Origin: Chara braunii
Taxonomy: Eukaryota > Streptophyta > Charophyceae > Charales > Characeae
Assembly: GCA_003427395.1 (NCBI GenBank)
Contig: BFEA01000335.1
Location: 375,472 to 403,492, forward strand
Direction of reading: 5' to 3'
DNA: 28,021 nucleotides
Part shown: piece after piece, positions 10,080-19,197 of the stretch
How positions within the stretch are numbered: the stretch's first letter is position 1
Layout of the letters: each line of letters opens with the position of its first letter
Translations under genes and position numbers: made by a program
Notes under the pieces: model-generated
The model's input: the letters and a program-made list of their open reading frames with translations, nothing else
Told to the model about the DNA's origin: nothing
Databases searched by the model: none

Positions 10080-10240
10080 CACACCAAGTAGTAGCCTCCC
10101 TCGGCCACATGCAGGCCAAACCACAAAGGTAAGTACTCTCGCCACCCCAAGTCAACCTTTCACACCAAGTAGTAGCCTCCCTCGGCCACATGCAGGCCAA
10201 ACCACAAAGGTAAGTACTCTCACCACCCCAAGTCAACCTT
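10080..10240. repeat. 81-bp direct tandem duplication
   Basis: Two nearly identical copies, 10080-10160 and 10161-10240. Each contains AAAGGTAAGTACTCTC, an excellent match to a plus-strand 5' splice site, and GGCC..GGCC. The high identity shows it is recent. No exon is recognisable next to it. Confidence 0.9.
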
Positions 10241-10300
10241 CGCAAACAATAGTTCGTAATCTCTCGATGCTTTATTCCCTTATACCCATCTTACATAGGG

Positions 10301-11120
10301 CATAAAATCAAGCCGTCCAATCTTATGGAACCTGCCTAACTCAGCCATCGAGTATACACGAACAGGTTGCACAACCACTTCTCTCTTCCTTTTGGGGCAT
10401 ATGACTAAGCCGTTCATCTTAGAACAAGGCTCAACCGCCCTGAACTGTTTAATATCCAAATTATATATACCTCTCAGAGCTTGGTGTTCAAAAGTTGGGC
10501 ATAGGACTGAGCCGTTCATCTTATAACAAGGCCTAGCCTGCCCAGGGTTACCTTCAATTATACTCACTTCACTTTATGATAAGCTATAGCCAGGCCGTCC
10601 AATCTTATGGAACCCATGCCTAACTAGCCTGTTCATAAATAGGATAGTATAAAATATAGCCAAAATTAAACCCTTTGGGTTCCAGCATGTTCAAGGCATT
10701 GGGCCAGACCGTCCAATCTTATGGAACACAGCTGGTCCTTTGCCAGGTTCGTTTCTCTCAGATCCCACCGTGTGCGGCGTGAGTCCAAGGCCATCCAATC
10801 TTATGGACATGCCCTGCCCCCAACGGGAATGACTCCCTCAGAATGAAACAGGAAGGGGCTGAACCGTCCAATCTTATGGACTTGCTCAGGCCTCCTCGAT
10901 CAAAAACAAAAAAAGCAGAACAAACCCCAATCAAACATGGCAACCAAACCTTCCAATCTTATGGTACAGGTTCGGCCCCTGAAAAGTCAGCCTCAGTCAA
11001 ACCCTCACAGTTCAGAGCAATCAGACCGTCCAATCTTATGGAACTGGTCTGACTCTCCATGCAATTCAAAAATAAACACAGTGGTCAGGCCGTCCAATTT
11101 TATGGAACTGGTCTGACCCC
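10301..11120. repeat. Array of ten hairpins with conserved ATCTTA loop
   Basis: A core close to CCGTCCAATCTTATGGAAC recurs at 10313, 10409, 10510, 10595, 10709, 10791, 10864, 10949, 11026 and 11090, spaced 64-114 bases by unrelated DNA. In most units the core and its flanks form a hairpin around ATCTTA (ATTTTA in the last). Outer arms differ between units yet stay complementary. Unit 9 has 12 pairs (11021-11032 with 11039-11052); unit 10 has 14 including one G.T pair (11083-11096 with 11103-11118). Unit 2 uses GTTC/GAAC instead of GTCCA/TGG.AC. The pattern suggests selection on, or spread by, secondary structure. Function is unknown; it is not a CRISPR, since the context is eukaryotic and the spacing irregular. 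Confidence 0.8.
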
Positions 11121-13190
11121 ATAGGACCCTGTCAACCTCAAGCAAAACCACCTTTCACCCGCCCTTCCCCCAGATGTAGCCCTTTGTGTTCACAATCTGC
11201 GTTTAGGCAATCAACAAAAGTGAAACTGCGATTACACACACATTCCTTTACTTTGTCTCACTTGTGTCCTGTCAGTCAAACCAAAGTCAAAATAGGGGCG
11301 CATGCGGCATACTTAGTCAAACATAATCAGGGGTACAGATAGGGGTTATACTGGGGCATACAAGGGGAAGTAATGGTTACCTCTCAATTCCCTGCCTCCA
11401 GAACTCCTCCCGAGTTTCGGCAGAGCTCCCGCAATCAATGGGGCAAACCTCCCACAGAGGCCTTGGCGCGGATTACGGGTTGCAATCCAGCCTGCCGCCT
11501 TACCCTCAGAACCGTCAGACCAAACTTAGAGGAAGAAGGGCAGAAGCAGGGGCATTTAGTCTCTCAGATACCAGAGGGGTGCACTCAGACTCGCAGGAGA
11601 GGGTCTTGATATCTTCACTCGCCTGAGGGCCCCGCAATGGCGGCCAATGTAACAGCTGGGTCACCCCGAAAACGAACAGCTGAGCGCAGCTCTCCTGACG
11701 AACTCCCAGATTACGGCAATAACCCCTTTCTCCACCACCTCTTCAAGCTGTGGCAGCAGCCTCACTCCCAGTTCGACCACTTCCCCAGACTGTCGCCGCA
11801 GCCCCCCCCCTTTTCACCGCCCCGATTTCTTCCCTTCCTATTCAGTCTACTAGGATTACGTGCGAGCGAACCTCCCGCGAAGTGCCCATATGCACAGCAA
11901 TAACTGTCGCGGCAACATACCCATCAGCTACGAACATCACAGTGTCAGGCTAGGTGATACTCAGCGAGGTGTACTGCAACCTTACACGCCGCCCAGTGGT
12001 AAGAACAGACTGGAATAGTGAAGAAGAAACCAACGTCAAACTGCATAGCTCACAACAGAAGCCGGGGAACCAATAGTGCTGCCTGTACCAGACTCCAACC
12101 CTTGAAACATCAACTGCCGCTACGGCACTCTCCTCTGTGTTTCCAGCCCTAGCCTGCAGTCGAGTCTGGGTAACCTTGGAAGGCACAGTGCTACCCACTG
12201 TCAGACAAGAGGTGCATACCCCCTTTGTCAAGCAGCAAAGCCGAGGCTGTGACAGACGCACTTTGACAAGTAAGCCTGTAGTCCTTCAGCCTCCCTCCCC
12301 TTTTGCTGCTCCGTGCGATAGGACAAGCAACACCCCGGCCAATAGGTGTTTCTCCAGCTTGCTGCTCACGTCTTCGAGGACGCTCCACGGTTCAAGTGCC
12401 CCAGCCAACAGGTGAGTACCCCTCCTGCACGACCGACTTCACACTACTCCTACACGTAAGTTCTCAGCCCTGTGCCTGCCCCCGCGCCGCTCCCGTCCGA
12501 TACTACGAGCAGGATCGAACAAGTTACTGCTAGAACCTGAAGATATGCATTGGTTCCCAGCCTGACGTCCCCACTCGAGCCCAACTCTCTACAGGTAAAT
12601 TTCCAACCCCGTAGCCTGGCTTGCGCCGTTCCCTACTGCTGAAGGGGAAAAATCGAGTGAATCTTTCATTTAGGCGTGGTCAGGTGCATCCGAATCGTGC
12701 CCGCTGGTGAGCTCTGCAGCCCGACACTGCCTCTCAACTTTCCTGTTTATCCCGCACCGCCAAATCGACCAGGCTAGTCTCTCCCTCTATCTCTCTCTCT
12801 CTATGCGCAGCGCAGCCGGCCTCATGCTACCTCATGCTACCTCCACCGATAGGATGGGTAAGAGCGAAAGACTATTATGCTAGAATATGGAAAAATGCAT
12901 CACTTACCTCCTGCGCAACTTCAATCCGATTCTGTGCAAAAAAACTAACCTCCACGACTCGGATCTATCTCCATCATTAGATTCGCAGTAGGGCAGAACC
13001 TCTAAATCCAAACTTTTCTCGCTCAATTTCACTCAGAGACGAGCGAGATAGATACCCCTGACTTCCCACTCTTTTTCCACCATAGCTTCACGCAGCATCT
13101 TCTTCGACTAACTCCTATTCCATTAATCTAACGCTAAAACTAACGTTTCTAGCATATTCGCCCTACTCTAAAACCCCCGAGTAGGCTCCT
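11121..13190. other. Gene-free segment with scattered splice-donor-like motifs
   Basis: No domain is recognised in any frame. A short ATG frame at 11637-11903 has a fair start context but no similarity. Donor-like CAGGTGAGTA (about 12409), CACGTAAGT (about 12454) and ACAGGTAAAT (about 12592) occur on +. There is a short CT run near 12786-12802 and an 11-bp duplication (CCTCATGCTA) near 12819-12841. It could be untranslated or intronic DNA of an unseen transcript. Confidence 0.4.
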
Positions 13191-13193
13191 TCC

Positions 13194-13705
13194 CCGCCCG
13201 TTTTCATCAAGGAACGGGCGGATTCTACCATTTCCTCCCCGCCATCTTCCCTCTGTCTCTGAATGCACCTGGGCGCGGATCCCGCCCAGGTTCACTTATT
13301 CGTTTCCTCCCTCCATTTCTCGACGCAGCCCAGAACTCGCCTAACTCAAAACTCACTAACTCTCCCTCCAATCTAACTCCACAGTCACGCTCGCCCCGGC
13401 CTAAACCCCCTACTCTAATCCCTTTCCCGACCGTTTTCACTAGAAATCGACCAACACTCTCGATTTTCCTTCATCTTCTCTATTCCCGCCATAGCTCCAC
13501 GCAGCCCCTTTCTATACTAACTCATTTTCTACTAACTCTCACTCTAATCTAACGGCAGAATCGAACTCGCCGACCCCAAAAAGCCCAAAAGCAACCTTTG
13601 GTTTGCCCGAATCCATCAGGGATCGGGCCAGGACTCCATCCTCCCTTCCGCCATATCCCGTTTTCTCCGAATGAACCCGGCGCGGAAACGCGCCCAGGTT
13701 CATTC
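13194..13705. repeat. Duplicated unit (about 408 bp) with conserved hairpins
   Basis: Hairpin 1 is at 13194-13221 (9-bp arms CCGCCCGTT/AACGGGCGG) and its counterpart at 13605-13628 (GCCCGA arms). Hairpin 2 is at 13267-13291 (9-bp arms ACCTGGGCG/CGCCCAGGT) and its counterpart at 13673-13701, with 11-bp arms closing on GAAA. The order and spacing (about 406-411) match, so these are diverged copies of one unit. At least one stem position changed on both sides. Confidence 0.65.
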
Positions 13706-14440
13706 CCACTATTCTTTCCCCGCCCGACTTTCCTTGCTGCTGCACGTTGCTCCCGGCCAGTTACTCCCCGTCGCTGCTAATTGCCCTCGTCCTTGTCACA
13801 CCCTCCTCGTTTCGACGCACAGGGCGAGATCCACGACCAGGTTCATCTCCCTTCCTTCACCTGCTATAGCTCGTTCCCCTACTGTCCGCCTTCGTCCCCG
13901 CCTGCCTGTTGCGATGCCCGTCGCCCGCCTCCCTGTCTTAGTGCTGCAGCTCCGTTGCCTTGCTTTGTCCGCCACCTCTCACGCCCTCCTTCGCCATCTT
14001 GTCCCCGTATGTACCCGGCCCCCATCCTCGTTGGGTGCATCCCCTCTCCTATTCCTGCCTTCGTGCTACGTCGTGGAGCCGTCCGCCAGCCCGCTATTGC
14101 TTAGCGCAGCGTCACGCTACTGCTTAGCGCAGCGTCCCAATCACTCCGCCCGACGCCCTTCTCTACGTGGCTCCGTGCTCTGCTCCGCAGGCTCTTCTGC
14201 CCGCTCGCACGCTCTGCCCCGCCTCACCTCAATACCTCTCCTTGGCTCACTGCGCCTACATGCACCCGACCCGGTTTGTCGTCCGGGTTCAGACGGGTTT
14301 CGCTAGCTGCCCCTCTCCTACGGTCCACTCCCTGCCCGTCGTCCGTCGTCCGCCATTTCCGTCGATGCCTACGCCCCAACTTCCTCGACTCCCCCCGTTC
14401 CGCTGATGTTGGCGTCAACATTGGCTCTTCCGAGGTTGCG
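13706..14440. other. Pyrimidine-rich gene-free segment
   Basis: The + strand is strongly C/T-rich, so stop codons are rare. Several overlapping open frames exist, the longest at 13671-14306, but they are Pro/Arg/Leu/Ser-rich with no domain and are read as spurious. A 23-bp tandem duplication (CTTAGCGCAGCGTC core) lies at 14095-14140. Confidence 0.5.
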
Positions 14441-14780
14441 CAGTTCGCCGGGCTACTGACTGCCGGGCAACAACCGATCTGCCGTCGGCCTTCTCCTGTT
14501 TATACACGCCGTCGTCGTACAGGGGCCGAGCTAAAGTCTTCCCTGTGTCGCTCCAGTGTCAACCGATGTCCCGAAGGACATGGCCTCGGCCGTGCCTTTG
14601 TGGCACTTCTCAGTTCGCCGGGCTACTGACTGCCGGGCAACAACCAATCTGACGTCGGCCTTCTCCTGTTTATACACGCTGTCGTCGTACAGGGGCCGCG
14701 CTACCGTCTTCCCTGTGTCACTCCAATGTCAACCGATGTCCCGAAGGACGTGGCCTGGGCCCTGCCTCCGTGGCACTTCT
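14441..14780. repeat. 170-bp direct tandem duplication
   Basis: Copies at 14441-14610 and 14611-14780 begin CAGTTCGCCGGGCTACTGAC and end in GTGGCACTTCT. A partial third start (CAGCTTGCG) follows at 14781. Each contains TGTTTATACACG, which could be a TATA-like element, about 60 bases into the unit. High identity implies a recent event. Confidence 0.92.
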
Positions 14781-14842
14781 CAGCTTGCGCAGGTCCGGGC
14801 AGCCCAGAACACTGGGGTTTTGCGCTTCAAGTTCCATAATCT

Positions 14843-14898
14843 GGATTCGAGCACATGTCTATATTTCAACAGTTCATGAGCGTGCCCCATTGGGCTAG
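14843..14898 (-). mobile_element. tRNA-like SINE head (pol III A and B boxes)
   Basis: On the minus strand TAGCCCAATGGGG fits the A box (TRGCNNARYNGG) and TGCTCGAATCC fits the B box (GGTTCRANNCC), with 31 bases between them. The inter-box sequence shares ATGAACTGTTGA with the similar feature at 27627-27680 (ACGAACTGTTGA). It does not fold as a full tRNA with matched acceptor arms, so a tRNA-derived SINE head is the better reading. Confidence 0.6.
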
Positions 14899-15280
14899 GC
14901 TCTTGCGTGTCTGTCGCACCCACGGCACAGCGTCCCAAGCAAACCGGTGCCGGGCAAGGCTCCGACGTAGCTACAAAACAGTTTGTAATTGCACTTTAGG
15001 CGACCCCGCAAATACAACACACCCCCACGCGCTCCTATCCCAGTCTCGCGTCCCAAACGGGACGCAATAACAAGGGGACCAAGAATCAATAAATAAAAAG
15101 GGGAAAATTTTAAAAGTACCACCGGGGAACAGCGGGGCTGCTGGCGCCTCGTCAGTCCCGCGGATCGGGCCCGCCGTCGCGCCCATAAACAAAACCGAGG
15201 GGGGGATAGCCCTGGCGGCCCTCTAACCCCATTGGTTCCTTCCGCGACGCTCCGCTGCAGTTGCTGCGTCGACGCCTGCT
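14899..15280. other. Gene-free segment
   Basis: No recognised gene or clear repeat. Contains AT-rich and then GC-rich stretches. Confidence 0.4.
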
Positions 15281-15336
15281 GGCCTCGATCCCGGAACCTT
15301 TATAGCGTCAACCCAATGCATTAACCTATAGGGCTA
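15281..15336 (-). mobile_element. tRNA-like SINE head candidate
   Basis: Minus-strand TAGCCCTATAGG (A box, one mismatch) is followed after 33 bases by GGATCGAGGCC (B box, one mismatch). The acceptor arms do not pair. It is distinct in sequence from the 14843 and 27627 heads. Confidence 0.45.
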
Positions 15337-16004
15337 AGCCCAAGCCTGAGACCCACATCCGCGGAGTGCCATATGAGGCGGTGCGGCACTGCGCTCAGGG
15401 CTAGGAAGATGGGCCTGAGCCTCACCCCTGCCTACAACCGTGCGCAGCGGCCGCCCAGCGTCTGCGCCGACTTACCAAGTTGTACCACGGCCACCACTCA
15501 CGCCACCCCACGTGCCAAGACCTACCGCAGTCACACTGTCGCCGTCGACGCCGCCGTCCTCGCACGCGCGCTCGCCTCGGTCAAACATACCAATCAACCG
15601 AAAATATCCCTAATTCCTGCTTCAAAAATATAAAAAAAATATCAATAATATTATTAAACAAAATGACCGATGTCCGACCGACTTTATGATCAACAACATA
15701 AAAGAATCATGCGCGCCTTAAACCCGCGCGCCCACGCACTCTTTACTCTAGTCAACCGCCCCTGTCGTCGTAACCCACAGACGCGGCCGCGCCTCGCGCG
15801 GAACACTTAAACTCTAAACCAAACTATTTTTTGTCACTTGCAAAAACCAGGGCGGATACCCTTGTAAGGGTATTCGCACCGACAACGTCAACAAAAGAAC
15901 ATTCCCCAGTGAAGTTCATCACCCCCATAATGAATGATTGAGTGTCGTATGTATCTTCCCACATCTTGGTGTCGCTGCTGCTGGACGAAACACCTCGTCC
16001 CATA
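15337..16004. other. Gene-free segment with strong palindrome
   Basis: No protein recognised. The inverted repeat 15852-15863/15866-15877 has 12 paired bases (one G.T) around a 2-base loop. An AT-rich stretch lies at 15620-15670. Confidence 0.5.
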
Positions 16005-16503
16005 TCTGATTGTGTCTTGATTCGGCATCTGGTCAAACACCTGTATGAAGTAGGTCGAGTCTGGGCTAGAAGCTCGACAGTTGGATGACTCACCCGTACG
16101 TAGGAAGCACGGGCATGAGCGGTGAGCGCTCGTAAAACAACTCGTCTAGCGCTAAGACCAGTACTGACCAGCATGCGACGGAACCGGAGCTGACACAATG
16201 AGGAGTTGTAAGTCTTGAGAGTGAACCTTCAAATTTTAGTGGGCACGACATCCTGTCTGCGCCGTTGAAGAATTCATGAGGTCCTTGTTGGCTGATCTTA
16301 TCTGATTTTGTCTTGAGTCAACATCTGGGTAGACACGTGTATGAAGTAGGTCGAGTCTAGGCTAGAAGCTTAGCACCTGGATGACTAACCCGTAAGTAGG
16401 AAGCATGGGCATGAGCGGCGAGCACTCGTAAAACAACTCGTCTAGCGCTAAGACCAGTATTGTCCAGCATGCGATCGAACCGGAGTTGACGCAATGAGGA
16501 GAG
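16005..16503 (+). repeat. Duplicated element D leader (about 297-bp period)
   Basis: Two copies of about 200 bp, 16005-16206 and 16301-16503, start TCTGATT and end CAATGAGGAG. They share GTATGAAGTAGGTCGAGTCT and the segment around AAAACAACTCGTCTAGCGCT. The 95-base spacer holds GTTGAAGAATTCATGAGG, similar to the element A leader near 2630. The repeat therefore lies in the leader of a related Ty3/gypsy element just before its gag. Confidence 0.8.
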
Positions 16504-16528
16504 GAGTGCCCTTGATCAATGATTGCTT

Positions 16529-17134
16529 TATCAAAAAAGAAAAGAATATGATGAAAAGAAAAGATTGAGGGAAGAATGGGAAAAACTCCAGGCAATGATG
16601 AGGGAGCAAAAAGGCGAGGAGATAGATGTCAAGGAAAACTTGAGCCTCGTCACTAGCACGCTATTGCACACCACCTAAGAACTCCACGCGCTGCAGAAAT
16701 CCGTTAGGAAGCTTGAGGGACATCAAGAGGAATTCCAAGGCACATGGAATAACTTCCTCAACGCCTCCTCCCACATGGTTGATATGAGGATCCTTGACTA
16801 CGCCCATCAGTTAGACGGACACTTCACCCAAAAGTTGGCTAACACCATCGCGTCTGTAGCCTTAGGAGGTGGCGGTGGTTGAGGTGACGGCGGAGATGAT
16901 GGTGACGGTGACAAGAAAGGAAAGGGTCTTAGAAGGACGATGGGAAGAGAGGTGAAGGACATAAGTTCGAGGAGGGAGAACACAGGCAAACACCATCGCA
17001 TTTGTAGCCTTAGGAGGTGGCACTGGTCGAGATGACGGCGGAGATGATGGTGCCGGTGACAAGAAAGGAAAGGGTCTTAGAAGGAAGATGGAAAGAGAGG
17101 TGAAGGAGATAAGTTTGAGGGGGAGAACGTAGGC
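16529..17134 (+). pseudogene. Element D gag N-terminal coiled-coil, broken
   Basis: One frame starting near 16529 reads as a charged coiled-coil (EKLQAMMREQ, LQKSVRKLEGH), like the N-part of element A gag. It is interrupted by TAA at 16676 and TGA at 16880. A 148-bp direct tandem duplication, 16841-16988 and 16989-17134, covers a Gly/Asp-rich stretch. The second copy has CGA at 17028 where the first has the TGA, so that stop is a direct C-to-T change. Confidence 0.75.
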
Positions 17135-17139
17135 AAAAG

Positions 17140-17745
17140 ATGAAGGTGAAGGTCCCTTGGATGTATACAGGGAAGGGGGAAGAGAGTATCTTCCACTGGG
17201 AGGCAGCGATGGATACCTACCTGTATGCACAACTGCTTCAGCACTGGGACCACGTACTGATGGCAAGTTCATGTCTAGGGGGAGACGCAGCTAGCTTCGC
17301 CATTTCGTTAGCTAAAGAGGCAGGTTGCACATCGATGGTGCAATACTCACAGCGGACTAGGATTGAGGACTTCTTCAAGGCCCTGAAAGACCGCTTTGAA
17401 GACAAGAACTTAGCGCGCCATATTGAGCACCTCATCCTTAACATAAGTGACCGCGAGTGGAAAAGTGCTTCTGCACTAAAGGCCACTATGGACGATCTCC
17501 TGCAATGCCCTGGTCATGGACTGACCCTTGCCCGGGTACTGAATAACTTAGCTAGAGCGCTGCCTGAGCCCCTTAAGACCCCCCGTACTAAGGAAGAGGG
17601 GATGACTTATGAGAAGTTCAGCAAGATAGTTATCGACTATGTCGGGTTCCTGCAAGAGGCAAACTATTGCCATTATTGGAACAAGTGGACCCACCACAAC
17701 TACACTGCGGCCGTGGAGGGGGAGCAAAGGCGGAGGCACGAGTGA
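17140..17745 (+). CDS. Element D gag core (Ty3/gypsy retrotransposon gag)
   Basis: An intact 201-residue frame from a true ATG. W20 (HWEAAMDTYL), FFKALKDRF at 78-86, REWKSA at 105-110, LK..MDDL at 113-120, PGHG at 124-127 and RALPEPLK at 139-146 match the element A core at 4021-4581. The product would be the particle-forming part of Gag. The true N-terminus probably lay upstream in the coiled-coil. The TGA at 17743 results from a frameshift in the G run near 17716, because the zinc-knuckle frame (GGGTSEKCWV) lies one base over. Probably a fragment of a larger gag and not independently functional. Confidence 0.75.
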   Translation: MKVKVPWMYTGKGEESIFHWEAAMDTYLYAQLLQHWDHVLMASSCLGGDAASFAISLAKEAGCTSMVQYSQRTRIEDFFKALKDRFEDKNLARHIEHLILNISDREWKSASALKATMDDLLQCPGHGLTLARVLNNLARALPEPLKTPRTKEEGMTYEKFSKIVIDYVGFLQEANYCHYWNKWTHHNYTAAVEGEQRRRHE

Positions 17746-17875
17746 GAAATGCTGGGTGCAAACGGAAAAAAAAAAAAATGTTACGATCCTGGTCATTTCC
17801 AAAGTGCAAATTCACAATGAAAGACAGTGCCACCCAATTGCGAAAGAAATGAAAGCACTTGCAAAGAGATAGAGA
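17746..17875 (+). pseudogene. Element D zinc knuckle split by an A-rich insertion
   Basis: TGC-TGG-GTG (C-W-V, 17750-17758) is followed by 20 bases ending in 13 A residues (17759-17778), then TGT-TAC-GAT-CCT-GGT-CAT (C-Y-D-P-G-H). Removing the 20 bases would align a standard C-x2-C-x4-H knuckle, so the insertion splits the first Cys pair. A one-base slip precedes the last Cys. Protease and later domains are absent downstream. Confidence 0.7.
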
Positions 17876-17888
17876 CCAGAGAAGAGAG

Positions 17889-17929
17889 AAAGAAGAAGAA
17901 GAAGAAGAAGAAGAAGAAGAAGAAGAAGA
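17889..17929. repeat. (AGA)n microsatellite
   Basis: About 13 AGA/GAA trinucleotides follow the broken knuckle, before unrelated DNA. Confidence 0.95.
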
Positions 17930-18103
17930 TATGCACCAGCAAGACCAATGACAATTCCCCCTTCTCTCTCCACCTTCCTCCTCCTCCTTCACTTCACCAA
18001 TCTTATTCTTCTCCCAATAGTAATAATAGCAATGAATGGATTCTCCAGAATCAATATCCGAAGTTCCCTCTTACTGCTGACTCAACAACAATAACAAGAA
18101 CAA

Positions 18104-18385
18104 GTCCACCATAGCTATTCAACCTCCTCTCACATGCGTAGGCTATGGCGGACTGCTGAGGGTCCTGCCCTCCTGTCCAAAGGACAACCCAAAGCAGCTA
18201 TGGTGCTGCGCTCCTGTCCAAAGGACAACCCAAAGCAGCTATGCCGCTGCTGGCCTGTCCGCCATGCCTGACTCTGCCTCGAGCTTCCTTGGTGCGGCAC
18301 TACCCCAACTGGGGCCTTCTAGATGCAACGCCCAACAAGGTGATGAAGACGGTGTCCACCATAGCCAGGTAGGTGCCTCGCCACT
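18104..18385. repeat. CCATAGC inverted-repeat element, copy 1
   Basis: Arms GTCCACCATAGC (18104-18115) and GCTATGGCGGAC (18142-18153) pair at 11 of 12 positions. A 41-bp direct duplication follows (starting 18171 and 18212) whose TGTCCAAAGGACA is itself a hairpin. The end holds ACTGGGGCCTT and a second GTCCACCATAGCCAGG. The same order of motifs appears at 25651-26117, so this is a dispersed repeat family. No coding capacity seen. Confidence 0.7.
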
Positions 18386-19156
18386 CTCCTCCTTAGCCCC
18401 CTTCTTCCTCCTCCTCAAGCTGGGCTGCTCGCCATAGCCAGGCTGAGCGCGAGCTGCCCTTCACCTCAAAGCAGCGTTGTATCAGCCAGCGCTGTGCTCC
18501 AGCAGCATGTCGCCAATCCTTGCATACCGCAAATGAGGAGGAGCTACTTGCTCCTCCGAAAATATAGCGGCCTACTGGCCTCCAGGGCGGTGACTTCCTA
18601 GGCCGAGCGGCCTCCCAGCAACAGGTACCTCCTCCCTTTCGGAGGGAAACATCATTGCAAGCTCTGCTAACCTCCGGACAGGCCCTAGACCCGGGCTACT
18701 TGGACTGGTACCGGCCTACCTCTAGCCTACCGCTACTGGGCCTCTCAAAATGCCAACTTTTTGTCTTCTTCTGCTCGGCCTCCAGTACCCGACACTTTTA
18801 CCACTACTTCAGTGGTACCGGCCTACCTGCTACTTGAGTGTTTTTCCCCTCTGCTCTAAGTGTCGCGGGGCTACCCCCCACTACTCGAGTGTTTTCCCCC
18901 CGCTGCAACCCTCAAAGTCACGGCCACAGGTAAGAACCGGCCCTGCGGGGCCTTGCAACCAACAAGTACCCTTGCGGGTCACACACACACTCAATCTGAC
19001 AAGCACTCAGACAGGCATGCAAACCAGCAGGCACGCACACACGCACAAACTTGGAAACCACAGCATAATGCGGGAATCACAGCAAGGCATTCATTCCAGT
19101 GGCAAATACCAGAAATCAGCAGTGTTCTCAGTCTTTGTTTTTGGCGGGTCATTACA
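18386..19156 (-). mobile_element. Probable 3' LTR of element B (outer end unknown)
   Basis: On the minus strand DNA beginning TGTAATGACCC at 19156 follows a polypurine tract, which is how many plant gypsy 3' LTRs begin. The region contains repeated TGGTACCGGCCTACC (about 18706 and 18813) and CTACT[TC]GAGTGTTTT. No matching 5' LTR is in the window, so the far boundary is a guess and part may be host DNA. Confidence 0.4.
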
Positions 19157-19159
19157 CTA

Positions 19160-19171
19160 CCCCCCTCTCAA
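19160..19171 (-). other. Polypurine tract of element B
   Basis: Minus-strand TTGAGAGGGGGG, three bases before TGTAATGACCC, just after the chromodomain frame ends. This is the expected primer site for plus-strand cDNA synthesis at the 3' LTR edge. Confidence 0.7.
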
Positions 19172-19197
19172 GAGCGAGGTCCCTTCGAGCGAGTAAC

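Noticed and set aside
10280-10567. Minus-strand peptide repeat FHKIGR as a coding repeat
   Set aside because: The frame is interrupted between units and unit spacing is not a multiple of three; the hairpin explains the conservation better.
10301-11120. CRISPR-like reading of the 19-base repeat array
   Set aside because: Eukaryotic retroelement context, repeats too short, intervals of 64-114 bases, no cas genes, and arms of the repeats vary together with the spacers.
11637-11903. 88-codon frame starting ATGGCGGCC
   Set aside because: Start context is acceptable, but the product is low-complexity Pro/Phe-rich with no similarity I can recognise and no coding neighbours.
13671-14306. 211-codon plus-strand open frame from ATG
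   Set aside because: Lies in C/T-rich DNA where stops are rare. It is Pro/Arg/Leu/Ser-rich without domains and overlaps other long frames in the same strand.
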